From NCBI GenBank assembly GCA_021780905.1, contig JAJXXW010000035.1, positions 1-64,000 of the forward strand: a stretch of DNA of 64,000 bases, read 5' to 3'. The notes below the pieces were generated by a model, which was not told the DNA's origin, did not search any database, and was given only the letters and a program-made list of their open reading frames with translations. The translations under genes and the position numbers were made by a program. Each line of letters begins with the position of its first letter. Position 1 is the stretch's first letter. The DNA comes from a bacterium. GTDB taxonomy: Bacteria; Verrucomicrobiota; Verrucomicrobiia; Limisphaerales; UBA11358. Shown here one piece after another: positions 16,830 to 25,780 of this stretch.

Positions 16830-18044
16830 ATGATTTTTTATATGAAGAGATTTTGGGCCAGGATTGGGGCCGGCCGCGGAGATTTTTTCGCGCTGGCGGT
16901 TTTGGCGCTGGCGCTGGCTGGTGCCGCGAGGACCGCCCGCGCCGGAACCAACGTGGGCGCGTGGGGCGCGGGAAAGACCGTCAATCCCAATTCGACGAAC
17001 GATTACGGCCAATCCATCGTGCCGGGCAATTTAACCAACGCCGTGCAGGTGGCCGGCGGCTGGCGGCACAGCATGGCCGTGAAGGCCGACGGCACGCTGG
17101 AAGGCTGGGGCGACGACACCTTGGGACAAACCAATTTCCCGCCAGGAAGCAATTATCTGTGCGTCGCCTGCGGCGACTTGTTCAGTCTGGCGCTGAAATC
17201 GGACGGCACCGTGGCGGCAACGGGAGATGATTTCTACGGTCAAGCAAGTGTTCCGACCAATTTGAACAAGGTGGTGGCCCTGGCGTGCGGCTTTTATCAC
17301 AGCCTGGCGTTGAAGGCCGACGGCACCGTGGCGGCCTGGGGAGCCGGAACCATTATGAATCCTGAAGACGGCTATGATTTTGGGCAGTCCATCGTTCCGG
17401 CCGGCTTGTCCAACGTGGTGGCCATCGCCGCCGGCGGCTACCACAATCTGGTGCGCAAATCCGACGGCACCTTGTTGGCCTGGGGAGACAACACCTATGG
17501 TGAGACGAACATTCCCGCCGGCTTGAGCAATGTCGTGGCGATGGCCGCCGGCGGCTGGCACAATCTGGCCGTGAAAAGCGACGGAACCGTGGTGGCCTGG
17601 GGACTGGACAACTACGGTCAAACGGATGTTCCCGCCGCGTTGAGCCACATCGTGGCGGTGGCGGCCGGCGAGTGGCACAGCCTGGCCCTCAAAGCCAATG
17701 GCACCGTGGTGGCCTGGGGACTGAACACCGAGGGCGACACCAATGTCCCCGTCAACCTGACCAACGTGGTCCAAATTGCCGCCGGTGATGTGCATAGTCT
17801 GGCCCTGATGGGAACCGCTCCGCCCGTCACGCGGGCCGTCCCGATGCAACCCAGTTTTGGCGCTAACGGATTCAGTTTTTGGCTGCCCACTCAAAACGGC
17901 CGGGTTTACCAGCTCGAATACAATACCTCCATGACGCAGAATGGCTGGATGTCCCTGCTGCTTCAGGCTGGCACCGGCCACCCGCTGCCATTCACGGATT
18001 CCGCGTTCGCCCCCATGCGCTTTTACCGGGTCAGCCAGTGGTAA
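16830..18044 (+). CDS. Secreted RCC1-repeat (beta-propeller) protein
   Basis: The 404-residue protein has a signal peptide (about residues 1-37, ending ARTARAG). About seven RCC1-type repeats follow, with the recurring pattern VVAIAAGGYHNLVRKSDGTL then AWGDNTYGETNIPAGLSN, which should form a beta-propeller. The final 65 residues (YQLEYNTSMTQNGWMSLLL ... APMRFYRVSQW) match the C-terminal module of the protein encoded at 13858-14781. Such extracellular RCC1 proteins are frequent in Verrucomicrobiota; their role is unknown. ATG 16830 (or 16842) starts the signal peptide and is downstream of the promoter. The gene carries a copy of the shared operator-like repeat. Confidence 0.85.
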   Translation: MIFYMKRFWARIGAGRGDFFALAVLALALAGAARTARAGTNVGAWGAGKTVNPNSTNDYGQSIVPGNLTNAVQVAGGWRHSMAVKADGTLEGWGDDTLGQTNFPPGSNYLCVACGDLFSLALKSDGTVAATGDDFYGQASVPTNLNKVVALACGFYHSLALKADGTVAAWGAGTIMNPEDGYDFGQSIVPAGLSNVVAIAAGGYHNLVRKSDGTLLAWGDNTYGETNIPAGLSNVVAMAAGGWHNLAVKSDGTVVAWGLDNYGQTDVPAALSHIVAVAAGEWHSLALKANGTVVAWGLNTEGDTNVPVNLTNVVQIAAGDVHSLALMGTAPPVTRAVPMQPSFGANGFSFWLPTQNGRVYQLEYNTSMTQNGWMSLLLQAGTGHPLPFTDSAFAPMRFYRVSQW

Positions 18045-18070
18045 AGCTCCTTTCTTGACGCAGCCAAACG

Positions 18071-18089
18071 CCCAGCCGGAGCCGCTGGG
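18071..18089 (+). terminator. Possible terminator hairpin after the RCC1 gene
   Basis: CCCAGC-CGGAGCC-GCTGGG forms a six-pair stem 27 bases after the RCC1 stop codon. Only a short T-run (ACTTTTCC) follows, so termination strength is doubtful. Confidence 0.35.
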
Positions 18090-18179
18090 TGAAGGCACTT
18101 TTCCAATTCGGCGTTCATAAAAATTATCCTCCTCTGCCGTTGGCGGGCGCAAATCCCCGGTGAATCCGTTCTGCCAAAA

Positions 18180-18198
18180 TTGTCACCGCTTTGTAACC
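18180..18198 (+). promoter_or_regulatory. Operator-like direct repeat, copy 5 (upstream of the porin)
   Basis: TTGTCACC-GCT-TTGTAACC, half-sites 11 bp apart, 45 bp before the porin ATG at 18244. It is one of the best matches to the consensus of the six copies. Confidence 0.65.
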
Positions 18199-18243
18199 GA
18201 GATGACATCCATTCGTAGCCTTGGGTTTGCAACATCGTCGGCC

Positions 18244-20004
18244 ATGCAAAACATTGAGATCAAACGCCGGGCGGTCTGGCTCACGGGCGGGAGCCTGATG
18301 GCAGCGTTGTTGGCGGCCGGCCCGGCCTTGGGCACGGAGGCCGCCAACCCCGGCTCCGATTCCAGCGAACTGCTTTTGAATTTGTTCATCGAAAAGGGGT
18401 ATGTCAGCCAGGCGGAGGCGGACAAGATCAAAGCCGAGGCCGAGAAACGGAAGGCCGAACTGGACCAATACAAGGCGGAAGCCCAAGCCCTCAAGACCGA
18501 GACGGAAGCGCTCCAGGCGCAAGTAGTCACGCTCCAGTCGCAGTCGGTTGCCAGCCAGACCAATCTCCTGCCGGAAATCTCGCGGTCAACATCCGGCAGC
18601 GCCCTGGGAAAAATGACCTTTTTTGGCGATGTCCGGTTGCGATATGAAGACCGCGCCGTGGAGGATCCCGCCGGCAACAAAATGGACTTTCAACGCTCCC
18701 GATACGCCCTGCGGTTTGGGGTGCGGGGTGATTTGCCGGATGATTTCAATTTTGGTTTCCGGCTGGAAACGGCCGCCAACCCGCGTTCGCCCTGGGTCAC
18801 GCTGGGCACCTCCTCCAGCGCCTCTGGCCCCTACCAAGGGCCATTCGGCAAATCCACCGACGGCATCAATGTCGGCCAGATTTACCTGGGCTGGCATCCG
18901 CAGGACTGGGTGGATCTGGAACTGGGCAAGCTGCCCAACCCGCTCTACACGACGCCCCTGATCTGGGACTCGGACTTGAACCCGGAAGGCGCCGCCGAAC
19001 ACTTCAAATACACCGTGGGGGAGGCGGACTTGTTTGCAACCCTGGGACAATTTTTTTATGGCGATTTCAATCCCAGTTCGGCCAGCGCTGGCCTGGGGGT
19101 CAACGGACTGCTTGGGCAGAACACGCAAAACATTTTCATGTTTGCCTGGCAGGGGGGCGTGAACTATCACATCGGTCCGGACACTTCCGCGAAGATCGCG
19201 GCCACGTTATACAACTACATGGGGCTTGAACGCAGTTCGGTCAACAGCGGAACTTCTTCAGCCCCCTATTTTGGCGACCCTTATGTGGGGGAAGGCGCGA
19301 GTTATTATTATGGCGGCCCCGGGCGCGGCTACGCCTCCGGTTACGGCGGCTACAGTCCCGGAACGCAGTTCAATCTGCCGGGCTATGGCAGCGAGAGCTA
19401 CCCGTTCAACCAGGTTGGCCTCAACGACCTGCTGGTGGTGGACGTTCCCTTTGAAGTCAATTTCAAGCTCGCGAAAAACGTGGCGGCGCGCGTCTTTGGC
19501 GACTTTGCCTACAATCTGGATGGTGCCCAACGCGCTCAGGCTGCGGCTTCCGCCTATTCCTACGTTTTATCCCAGCAGATCCAGCAGGGGATTGGCATCG
19601 CGAATTCTTTTGCCGCACAGACGCATGATGTGAAGGCTTATCAATTCGGCTTCGGCTTCGGCAGCACCAATTTTGTTTCCGGCCCGATGCAGGGCGTGGT
19701 TTACGGCACCAGCGACCGCAAGCATGCCTGGGAGTTTCGGACTTACTGGCAACATATCGAGCAATACGCGCTGGATCCCAACCTGATTGACTCGGACTTC
19801 TTCGAGGGCCGCGAAAATATGCAGGGTATTTACGCGGCCTTCGCTTACTGTTTCACCGCCAATGTTTACGCCACGGTCCGTTACGGCTACGCCAGCCGCA
19901 TCAACAATCTCCTGGGCACGGGCGGCAGCAACCAGGACATCCCGCAAATGAATCCGATCAACAGCTATAATCTTTTGCAACTGGATCTGGGGGTCCGGTT
20001 TTAA
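18244..20004 (+). CDS. Putative outer-membrane porin with N-terminal coiled coil
   Basis: The 586-residue protein has a signal peptide (MQNIEIKRRAVWLTGGSL...). A Lys/Glu/Ala coiled coil follows (about residues 45-95; ADKIKAEAEKRKAELDQYKA), likely for trimerisation or peptidoglycan contact. The rest is a long beta-barrel (GKMTFFGDVRLRYEDRA, ALRFGVRGDLPDDFNFGFRL, VELGKLPNPLYTTP-like strands) ending in LLQLDLGVRF with a terminal Phe, the outer-membrane insertion signal. It fits the putative porin family found in PVC and related bacteria. ATG 18244 is preferred over 18160 and 18202 because it starts the signal peptide and leaves the operator-like repeat outside the gene. The transported solute is unknown. 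Confidence 0.85.
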   Translation: MQNIEIKRRAVWLTGGSLMAALLAAGPALGTEAANPGSDSSELLLNLFIEKGYVSQAEADKIKAEAEKRKAELDQYKAEAQALKTETEALQAQVVTLQSQSVASQTNLLPEISRSTSGSALGKMTFFGDVRLRYEDRAVEDPAGNKMDFQRSRYALRFGVRGDLPDDFNFGFRLETAANPRSPWVTLGTSSSASGPYQGPFGKSTDGINVGQIYLGWHPQDWVDLELGKLPNPLYTTPLIWDSDLNPEGAAEHFKYTVGEADLFATLGQFFYGDFNPSSASAGLGVNGLLGQNTQNIFMFAWQGGVNYHIGPDTSAKIAATLYNYMGLERSSVNSGTSSAPYFGDPYVGEGASYYYGGPGRGYASGYGGYSPGTQFNLPGYGSESYPFNQVGLNDLLVVDVPFEVNFKLAKNVAARVFGDFAYNLDGAQRAQAAASAYSYVLSQQIQQGIGIANSFAAQTHDVKAYQFGFGFGSTNFVSGPMQGVVYGTSDRKHAWEFRTYWQHIEQYALDPNLIDSDFFEGRENMQGIYAAFAYCFTANVYATVRYGYASRINNLLGTGGSNQDIPQMNPINSYNLLQLDLGVRF

Positions 20005-20043
20005 CGTCCGGCCAACCGGTCCGGCGCTGCGATTGTTTCTCAT

Positions 20044-20062
20044 TTGTGACAGTTTGGAAACC
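20044..20062 (+). promoter_or_regulatory. Operator-like direct repeat, copy 6 (upstream of the second AraC gene)
   Basis: TTGTGACA-GTT-TGGAAACC keeps the 11-bp half-site spacing with two mismatches per half-site against the consensus. It lies 39 bp before ATG 20102, which would fit feedback control of this regulator. It is the weakest of the six copies. Confidence 0.4.
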
Positions 20063-20101
20063 GGAAAGACACAATGGGTGAATATCATCGTCACTCGATA
20101 G

Positions 20102-20998
20102 ATGCTTAACGAGCAACATTTGCTTTTGCAAAAACTCATTCTGGCGCCAGCGGATGAGTGGAAGCCCAACCCCCTCGGCTGGACCGTCGCGCGGGTGGCC
20201 GAGGGCCATGGCTTCTGCTTTCGGGGCGACGGGGACGCGCGGGAAATCAACCCGGGCGATGCCATCGTGGCCGGCCCCCGGACGGCCACGACGCTGCGTG
20301 CCAGCCAGCTCTGCGACCTGACGCTCGATTATTTTCAGGTGGTCCCCCTGCGGCTCAACGGATTGATCACCGTGTTGGAATGGCGACAGCTCGAACACGT
20401 TTCCGGCCCGGGTTCGCCGCCATTTTTTTACTATGCGGCCAGCGATCCGCTCGCTCAGAAATTCACCCGGCTGGCGGCCTTGTCCCACGCGGATGATCTT
20501 TCCGGCCGGACGGGGTTTTTGCAGTTGTGGGCCGCCAGTGTGGCCAGCCTGCTGCGGGACAATGCGGAGCCGGGAGCGAAAGGGGAAAAGCTCCGGAAAA
20601 AATTCCGTCAGCTTGTTGGCGCGATTTCCGAGAAAGAGCTGGTGGCATTTTCCCTGGCGGAAATTGCGGCCCGCTTGAATTGCAGCGAACGCCATTTCAA
20701 CAAGTTGTTTCGCGAGGAATTCGGCCTCTCGTTTCGCAAATGCCAGGCCGAGCTGTGCCTGCAACGAGCGCAGGTGCTGCTCGCGGATGACGGGATCAAA
20801 ATCAGCCAGGTGGCCCGCGCGAGCGGCTATCGAAAGCCCGGTTTTTTCAACACGCTGTTCAAAAAACGCTTTGGACTGTCGCCCAGCGAATGGCGCCGGC
20901 GGAATTGGGGCGGCTCGCGCCAGGACAAAGTTACGCCCAGCCCGGACGGCTCCCGTCTGGCCCGTCAAAATTCAACCGCAAAAATCAAACACCTATGA
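20102..20998 (+). CDS. AraC-type transcriptional regulator (second copy), coupled to exbB
   Basis: The 298-residue protein has an N-terminal cupin-like domain (LILAPADEWKPNPLGWTVAR, GHGFCFRGDG, NPGDAIVAGPRT). Its C-terminal AraC DNA-binding domain comprises LAEIAARLNCSERHFNKLF, REEFGLSFRKCQAELCLQRA, ISQVARASGYRKPGFFNTLF and KKRFGLSPSEWRRR. The stop overlaps the exbB start (ATGA at 20995-20998), so the regulator and transport genes are translationally coupled. A copy of the shared direct repeat stands upstream, suggesting autoregulation or control by a paralogue. It resembles the regulators at 4408 and 26534. Confidence 0.88.
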   Translation: MLNEQHLLLQKLILAPADEWKPNPLGWTVARVAEGHGFCFRGDGDAREINPGDAIVAGPRTATTLRASQLCDLTLDYFQVVPLRLNGLITVLEWRQLEHVSGPGSPPFFYYAASDPLAQKFTRLAALSHADDLSGRTGFLQLWAASVASLLRDNAEPGAKGEKLRKKFRQLVGAISEKELVAFSLAEIAARLNCSERHFNKLFREEFGLSFRKCQAELCLQRAQVLLADDGIKISQVARASGYRKPGFFNTLFKKRFGLSPSEWRRRNWGGSRQDKVTPSPDGSRLARQNSTAKIKHL

Positions 20999-21831
20999 TC
21001 ACCTCCATCCACCCGATCCTGGCCACCAATGCGGCCGTCTATGCCATCCAGAATGCGACCACCGAGGGCCAGGTCACCGTCATCGTGCTGTTGCTGCTCT
21101 CGCTGTTCAGCTGGACCATCATCATCACCAAGTTCCGCCAGCTGACCATCGCACGCGGGGCGACGAAGAAATTCATGGCCGCCTATGCCGGCACGCGCGA
21201 CCCGCTGGACATCAAAAACCGCGGCGAGGAATTTGACGGTTCGCCGGCCTACACGCTTTATGATCGCGGCGCGGAGGAGGTTTTATATCACCTGAAAAAC
21301 AACCCGGTGGAAGTGGCGGCCCGCTTGGAGGTGCAGAGCACGGGCGATGGCAACACGGATCATCTGGCGCGGGCCAAAACGACCAAGATCAGCAGTTCGT
21401 CTTTTGAAGCCGTGAAAGTTGTTCTGGAGGAAGCGGCCTCAGCCCAGGCGATGTCTTTGGAAAAAGGCATGATTGTGTTGTCCACCGCCGTCGCCGGCGG
21501 TCCTTTCATCGGCCTGCTGGGCACGGTCTGGGGCGTTATGTCCACGTTCGCCGGCATCGCCGCGTCGAACTCCGCCAGCCTCACGGCGATGGCGCCCGGC
21601 GTGGCCGCCGCGCTGGTGGCCACGGTCACCGGCCTGCTGGTCGCCATCCCGGCGATGTTCGGCTACAACTTCATGGTGACGACCATCCGGCACATCACGC
21701 AGGAGCTGGATGGTTTCGCCACGCGTTACGCCAACCAGATCGAACACACCTATGTGGACAACCGCGACATCGAAGACAAGATCGCCGGCGCCTTGAAACG
21801 CCATGACCAATCTGCGCCAACGCGGTTCTGA
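20995..21831 (+). CDS. exbB: ExbB/TolQ/MotA-type proton channel protein
   Basis: The 278-residue inner-membrane protein has three hydrophobic segments: about residues 24-44 (VTVIVLLLLSLFSWTIIITK), 160-185 (IVLSTAVAGGPFIGLLGTVW, the conserved GLLGTVxG signature) and 198-225 (APGVAAALVATVTGLLVAIP). ExbB with ExbD converts the proton gradient into movement of TonB at the outer membrane. It overlaps the regulator gene by four bases and heads a four-gene exbB-exbD-tonB-exbD unit. It could equally be named TolQ, since the TonB partner has a TolA-like C-terminus. Confidence 0.9.
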   Translation: MITSIHPILATNAAVYAIQNATTEGQVTVIVLLLLSLFSWTIIITKFRQLTIARGATKKFMAAYAGTRDPLDIKNRGEEFDGSPAYTLYDRGAEEVLYHLKNNPVEVAARLEVQSTGDGNTDHLARAKTTKISSSSFEAVKVVLEEAASAQAMSLEKGMIVLSTAVAGGPFIGLLGTVWGVMSTFAGIAASNSASLTAMAPGVAAALVATVTGLLVAIPAMFGYNFMVTTIRHITQELDGFATRYANQIEHTYVDNRDIEDKIAGALKRHDQSAPTRF

Positions 21832-21847
21832 AACGAGTTCTCGTTCC

Positions 21848-22255
21848 ATGAAAAAGTGTTCGCACAGCGCGCACGAGTCGCTGACGGAGTTGAACATCAC
21901 GCCGATGCTGGATCTGGCGTTCGTGCTGCTCGTCATTTTCATCATCTCGACCATTCCGCCAGTGAAGGACATGGCTTTGAAACTGCCCGTGGCGTCCAAA
22001 CACCAGAAGGATCCGCCGCACAAGGCGAATTACATTTCAGTGCAGGCGGACGGCAATGTGTTTATTGACCGGATGGAATTGAAACTGGCCGAGTTGCAGG
22101 GCGAACTGCTCAAACGGCGGGACGCCGATCCGGACTTGAATGTGATCATCCGCGGCGACGCCCACACCAAATACAAGCAGATCCGCGCCGTGTTGGACAT
22201 CTGTCAGCAGGTCAATATTTTGAAAGTGGACCTGGCCACGGAAATCAACAAATGA
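21848..22255 (+). CDS. exbD: ExbD/TolR-type biopolymer transport protein (first copy)
   Basis: The 135-residue protein has a short cytoplasmic N-terminus and a single membrane helix beginning LNITPMLDLAFVLLVIFIIS, with the conserved Asp (TPMLD) that carries protons. A periplasmic domain follows (YISVQADGNVFIDRMELKL, DLNVIIRGDAHTKYKQIRAV). ATG 21848 is chosen because it gives an N-terminus like that of the second ExbD; ATG 21803, overlapping exbB, is also open. The 3' end overlaps tonB by four bases. Confidence 0.9.
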   Translation: MKKCSHSAHESLTELNITPMLDLAFVLLVIFIISTIPPVKDMALKLPVASKHQKDPPHKANYISVQADGNVFIDRMELKLAELQGELLKRRDADPDLNVIIRGDAHTKYKQIRAVLDICQQVNILKVDLATEINK

Positions 22256-22923
22256 TTCCGCAATCCCAACCGAAGAAGCCGAAGAATTCGTCGAAGGCGA
22301 ACCTGATTATTTCGGCGATATTCCACGGCATTCTCGTGGGCCTGCTGTTTTACTTCGCCGCCAAGGAAGGGTTGCTCGGCAAGAAGGTGCAGAAAATCGC
22401 GGTGGAAATGGTCAAGGAAAAGAAACCCGAACCGCCGAAACCGAAACCTGAACCCCCCAAGGTTGAGCCGCCCAAAGTCGCGCCGCCGAAAATTGTTGAA
22501 GCGCCCAAAGTGGTCGAGGCGCCGAAAACCGCGCCGGCAACCGCGCCGCCGATGGTGGCACCGCCGGTCGCCGAGATCCCCTCATTTGATTTTGAAGGCG
22601 GCAAGGCCGTAACCTCAGAGAGCGATCCGGTGCAGCTTTACAAAGGCTACTTGGAATACGTCCTGCGCTCGAAATGGAACCGGCCCGAAGACATGCCCGA
22701 CGACAAGTATGTCGCGGAAGTCGCCGTCAAAGTGGACCGGCAGGGAAATTTAAGCCCAACAAAATGGCTGAAAGGCAGCGGCGACGCGAAATGGGATCAG
22801 ACCGTCAAGGACGTTTTCAAGCAAGTCGCCAGCATGGACCGCCGGCCACCGACGAATTTTCCGCCCAGCGTGGTCGTCCGGTTTGACGTGCAGGAGGAGG
22901 CCGATTTGTTGTTTGCGCCATGA
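22252..22923 (+). CDS. TonB/TolA-like energy-transducing protein
   Basis: The 223-residue protein has one N-terminal membrane helix (about residues 17-37; LIISAIFHGILVGLLFYFA). A rigid proline-rich linker follows (EPPKPKPEPPKVEPPKVAPP), then a globular C-terminal domain of about 100 residues. The C-domain (YKGYLEYVLRSKWNRPEDM, AEVAVKVDRQGNLSPTKWLK) lacks the usual YPxxAxxxGxxG opening of TonB and looks closer to TolA/TonB-like C-domains of type YxxxVxxxIxxxW. It is coupled at both ends to exbD genes by four-base overlaps. Its outer-membrane partner is not obvious; no TonB-dependent receptor is encoded in the window. Confidence 0.85.
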   Translation: MIPQSQPKKPKNSSKANLIISAIFHGILVGLLFYFAAKEGLLGKKVQKIAVEMVKEKKPEPPKPKPEPPKVEPPKVAPPKIVEAPKVVEAPKTAPATAPPMVAPPVAEIPSFDFEGGKAVTSESDPVQLYKGYLEYVLRSKWNRPEDMPDDKYVAEVAVKVDRQGNLSPTKWLKGSGDAKWDQTVKDVFKQVASMDRRPPTNFPPSVVVRFDVQEEADLLFAP

Positions 22924-23327
22924 GCCTGAAAAAAACATCCAAGCGCGGGCACAGCACGATGAACGAGCTGAACATCACGCCGTTGCTGGACCTGGTGTTC
23001 GTGCTGCTGGTGATTTTCATCATCACCACGCCGCAACTGGTCAACAATCTGGAAATCAGCCTGCCCTCCGGCAAGAAACCGCCCGTGAATCTCAAGCCGA
23101 AACCGCCCACCCGCATCAACGTATCCGCTGCCGGGCAAATCACCCTCAACGACGAGGTCGTGACGGTGCCGCAATTGAAAGACAAGTTGCAGCAGCTCCA
23201 AAACGGCAATCCCGACCTGGGCGTGGTGGTCAAGGGTTCGGACGAGGTGGATTATCAGGTCATGGTCAATGTCATGGACACCCTCCGCCAGTTGGCCATC
23301 ACCAAAATGGGCCTGGCCACCGAGTGA
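22920..23327 (+). CDS. exbD: ExbD/TolR-type biopolymer transport protein (second copy)
   Basis: The 135-residue protein has a membrane helix with the conserved proton-carrying Asp (LNITPLLDLVFVLLVIFIIT) and a periplasmic ExbD domain (INVSAAGQITLNDEVVTVPQ, LGVVVKGSDEVDYQVMVNVM). It overlaps the tonB-like gene by four bases. Two different ExbD proteins with a single ExbB suggest a heteromeric ExbD pair in one motor or two motors sharing ExbB. Confidence 0.9.
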   Translation: MSLKKTSKRGHSTMNELNITPLLDLVFVLLVIFIITTPQLVNNLEISLPSGKKPPVNLKPKPPTRINVSAAGQITLNDEVVTVPQLKDKLQQLQNGNPDLGVVVKGSDEVDYQVMVNVMDTLRQLAITKMGLATE

Positions 23328-23466
23328 TCCGTGGCCCGGCCGGTGGATCGGCGGGCGGCGGAAGGCCGGGTGCCGCGGGGCGTTCGCCGATGTCACCGAA
23401 TTTTTTCAAGGCGAGGGTTGCATTCTGCGGCCAGAATTTTATAGTTCGCTCGTTTGAACCATTGAG

Positions 23467-25407
23467 ATGAGCAATCCGAACGACGCCGCGCCGGTGTGGA
23501 ACATTGAATCCGCCCGCGCGCTTTACAACATTCAGCGCTGGGGTGCGAAGTATTTTGATATCAACGACGCCGGCCATGTCGTCGCCAAACCGTTGCAGGA
23601 CGCGGGCGCGACGGTGGATCTGACCGACGTTATCGAGGAGGCGAAAGGCCGCGGGCTGAAATTTCCCCTGCTCATCCGGTTCCAGGATATTTTGCGGCAC
23701 CGCGTCGAGGCCATCAACAAGGCGTTTCTCAATTCTATCGCGGAATTCAATTATCAGGGAAAATATCGCGGCGTGTTTCCGATCAAGGTGAACCAGCTTC
23801 GGGAAGTCGTGGAGGAAATTCTGGACGCCGGCAAGCCGTTCGACTTCGGCCTGGAAGTCGGCAGCAAGCCCGAGCTGTTCGCCGGCCTGGCGCTGCAAAA
23901 CCAGCCGGGTTGCCTGATCATTTGCAACGGCTACAAGGACTGCGAGTTCATCAAGATGGCGCTGCTTGGCGTCAAGCTCGGCAAAAAAGTCATCATGGTC
24001 GTCGAGAAACTGGAGGAGCTGAAGCAGATCATTTCCGTTTCCAAGCAGCTCGGCGTCGAGCCGCAGATCGGCATCCGCGCGCGGCTGCTGAGCAAGGGTG
24101 CGGGCAAATGGGCCGAGAGCGGCGGCGAAAACGCCAAGTTCGGCCTGAGCACGGTGGAGCTGTTGACCGCGACGGAAATGTTGAAGGCGGAACATCTCGG
24201 CCACTGCCTGAAGCTGTTGCATTTTCACATCGGCTCGCAGGTGCCGGATATTTTGACGGTGAAAAAGGCCGTGCAGGAAGCCGCGCGCTTCTACGCCAAG
24301 CTGCACAAGATGGGTTTTCCGATCGAGTATGTGGACGTGGGCGGCGGCCTCGGCGTGGATTACGACGGCTCGCGTAGCGCGTTTGATTCCTCGACGAATT
24401 ACTCGTTGCAGGAATACACCAACGACATCGTTTATTACATCGCCGACGTGTGCAACGCCGAGAAAGTGCCGCACCCGAACATCATCAGTGAAAGCGGCCG
24501 CGCCCTTGTCGCCCATCACAGTGTGCTGATCGTCGAGGTGTTTGGCGCGATTGAAAAAATCCGTCCCGGCGCCGCCTTCCAATACGGCGACAGCGAGCAC
24601 GCGCTGGTCCGCGAACTGCTCGACCTCAAAAAAAACCTGGCGAGGGCGAACAAGCTGGAGGCGTTTCACGATGCGCAGGAGCGCAAGGAGGACGCGCAGC
24701 AGATGTTCGCGCTCGGCCTGTTGGATTTGCCGGACAAGGCGCGGATTGAAAATCTCTATTGGGAAATCAGCCGCGAAGTCGTGACCAGTTTTCGCGGCCA
24801 GGCGTATGTGCCGGAGGAAATCCGCAAGCTCGAAGACTCGCTCGCCGACCAGTATCTCTGCAACTTTTCCGTCTTCCAGTCGCTGCTGGATCACTGGGCG
24901 CTGGGCCAGTTGTTTCCCATCATGCCGGTCTCACGTTTGAACGAGCGTCCCACCCGCGAGGGCACGCTGGTGGACATCACCTGCGATTCCGACGGCGCGG
25001 TCAATAAGTTCATTGACCTCCGCGATGTGCGCGACACGCTCTCGCTCCATCCGCTCGTGGCCAACGGCGACGGCAAGCCGGAGCCGTATTACCTCGGCTT
25101 TTTCCTGATGGGCGCCTATCAGGACATCATGGGCGATCTGCACAACCTGTTCGGCCGAGTGAATGAAGTCCATGTCTTCCTCGAATCTGACGAGCCGACC
25201 GGCTATTACATTGAGGAAATCATCGAGGGCAACACCGTCATCCACTCGCTGACCGCCGTGCAATACGACGAGAACGAACTCAAACGCCAGATGAAGGCGC
25301 AGATGGACGAAGCGATCAAATCCGACCGCATGAAACCCAGCGAAGCCATGCGGCTGCTGGACGATTACGAGCGGGGGTTGAAGGCTTACACTTACCTGAG
25401 TTTTTGA
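23467..25407 (+). CDS. speA: Biosynthetic arginine decarboxylase
   Basis: The 646-residue PLP enzyme of the SpeA type converts arginine to agmatine for polyamine synthesis. The PLP lysine motif is GVFPIKVNQLREVVEEIL. GGGLGVDYDGS, the SESGRALVAHHS-type segment and the C-terminal Asp-rich half with CDSDG (near residue 507) follow the family. The length matches bacterial SpeA (about 630-660). It starts 139 bases after exbD, in an interval with no obvious terminator, so it may be a separate unit. No other polyamine genes are adjacent. Confidence 0.93.
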   Translation: MSNPNDAAPVWNIESARALYNIQRWGAKYFDINDAGHVVAKPLQDAGATVDLTDVIEEAKGRGLKFPLLIRFQDILRHRVEAINKAFLNSIAEFNYQGKYRGVFPIKVNQLREVVEEILDAGKPFDFGLEVGSKPELFAGLALQNQPGCLIICNGYKDCEFIKMALLGVKLGKKVIMVVEKLEELKQIISVSKQLGVEPQIGIRARLLSKGAGKWAESGGENAKFGLSTVELLTATEMLKAEHLGHCLKLLHFHIGSQVPDILTVKKAVQEAARFYAKLHKMGFPIEYVDVGGGLGVDYDGSRSAFDSSTNYSLQEYTNDIVYYIADVCNAEKVPHPNIISESGRALVAHHSVLIVEVFGAIEKIRPGAAFQYGDSEHALVRELLDLKKNLARANKLEAFHDAQERKEDAQQMFALGLLDLPDKARIENLYWEISREVVTSFRGQAYVPEEIRKLEDSLADQYLCNFSVFQSLLDHWALGQLFPIMPVSRLNERPTREGTLVDITCDSDGAVNKFIDLRDVRDTLSLHPLVANGDGKPEPYYLGFFLMGAYQDIMGDLHNLFGRVNEVHVFLESDEPTGYYIEEIIEGNTVIHSLTAVQYDENELKRQMKAQMDEAIKSDRMKPSEAMRLLDDYERGLKAYTYLSF

Positions 25408-25780
25408 ACGGTCGTTTTGACCGGCGGCGGACGGGGGAAAAATGGATAACGCGATTCCGTCGCTCGGCCGAAAGCAAATTTTCCGATAGCAGATCGTGCC
25501 GGTGCGCGTCTCTTTGGTGATACAACCCGTCCTAAAAGCGATAGAATTTAAGATAATCAAACTGCTACATTTCAAATTAAACAATTTGAAAACCGGTTTT
25601 GGCCATTTAAAATAGCATGTTTGGCGTTGGACTAGCGGGGAAAATCGCTTGAAAACAGCAGCCGGGATGATATCGGGATCAGACATTTTGGAGAATCGGC
25701 CGGGTGGACAGAAAATCCAGTCGGGTGGTTAAATTTAGCCGGACCAGTCTCCGGGGTGTGAGTTAGCCGTCGGTTTATAA
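25408..25780. other. 373-bp intergenic region
   Basis: No gene is seen. A five-pair hairpin (CGGTC-GTTTT-GACCG, 25409-25423) just after speA might be a weak terminator. A perfect TATAAT at 25776-25781 abuts the receiver-domain gene but has no good -35 partner. The middle is A+T-rich compared with its surroundings. Confidence 0.35.
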
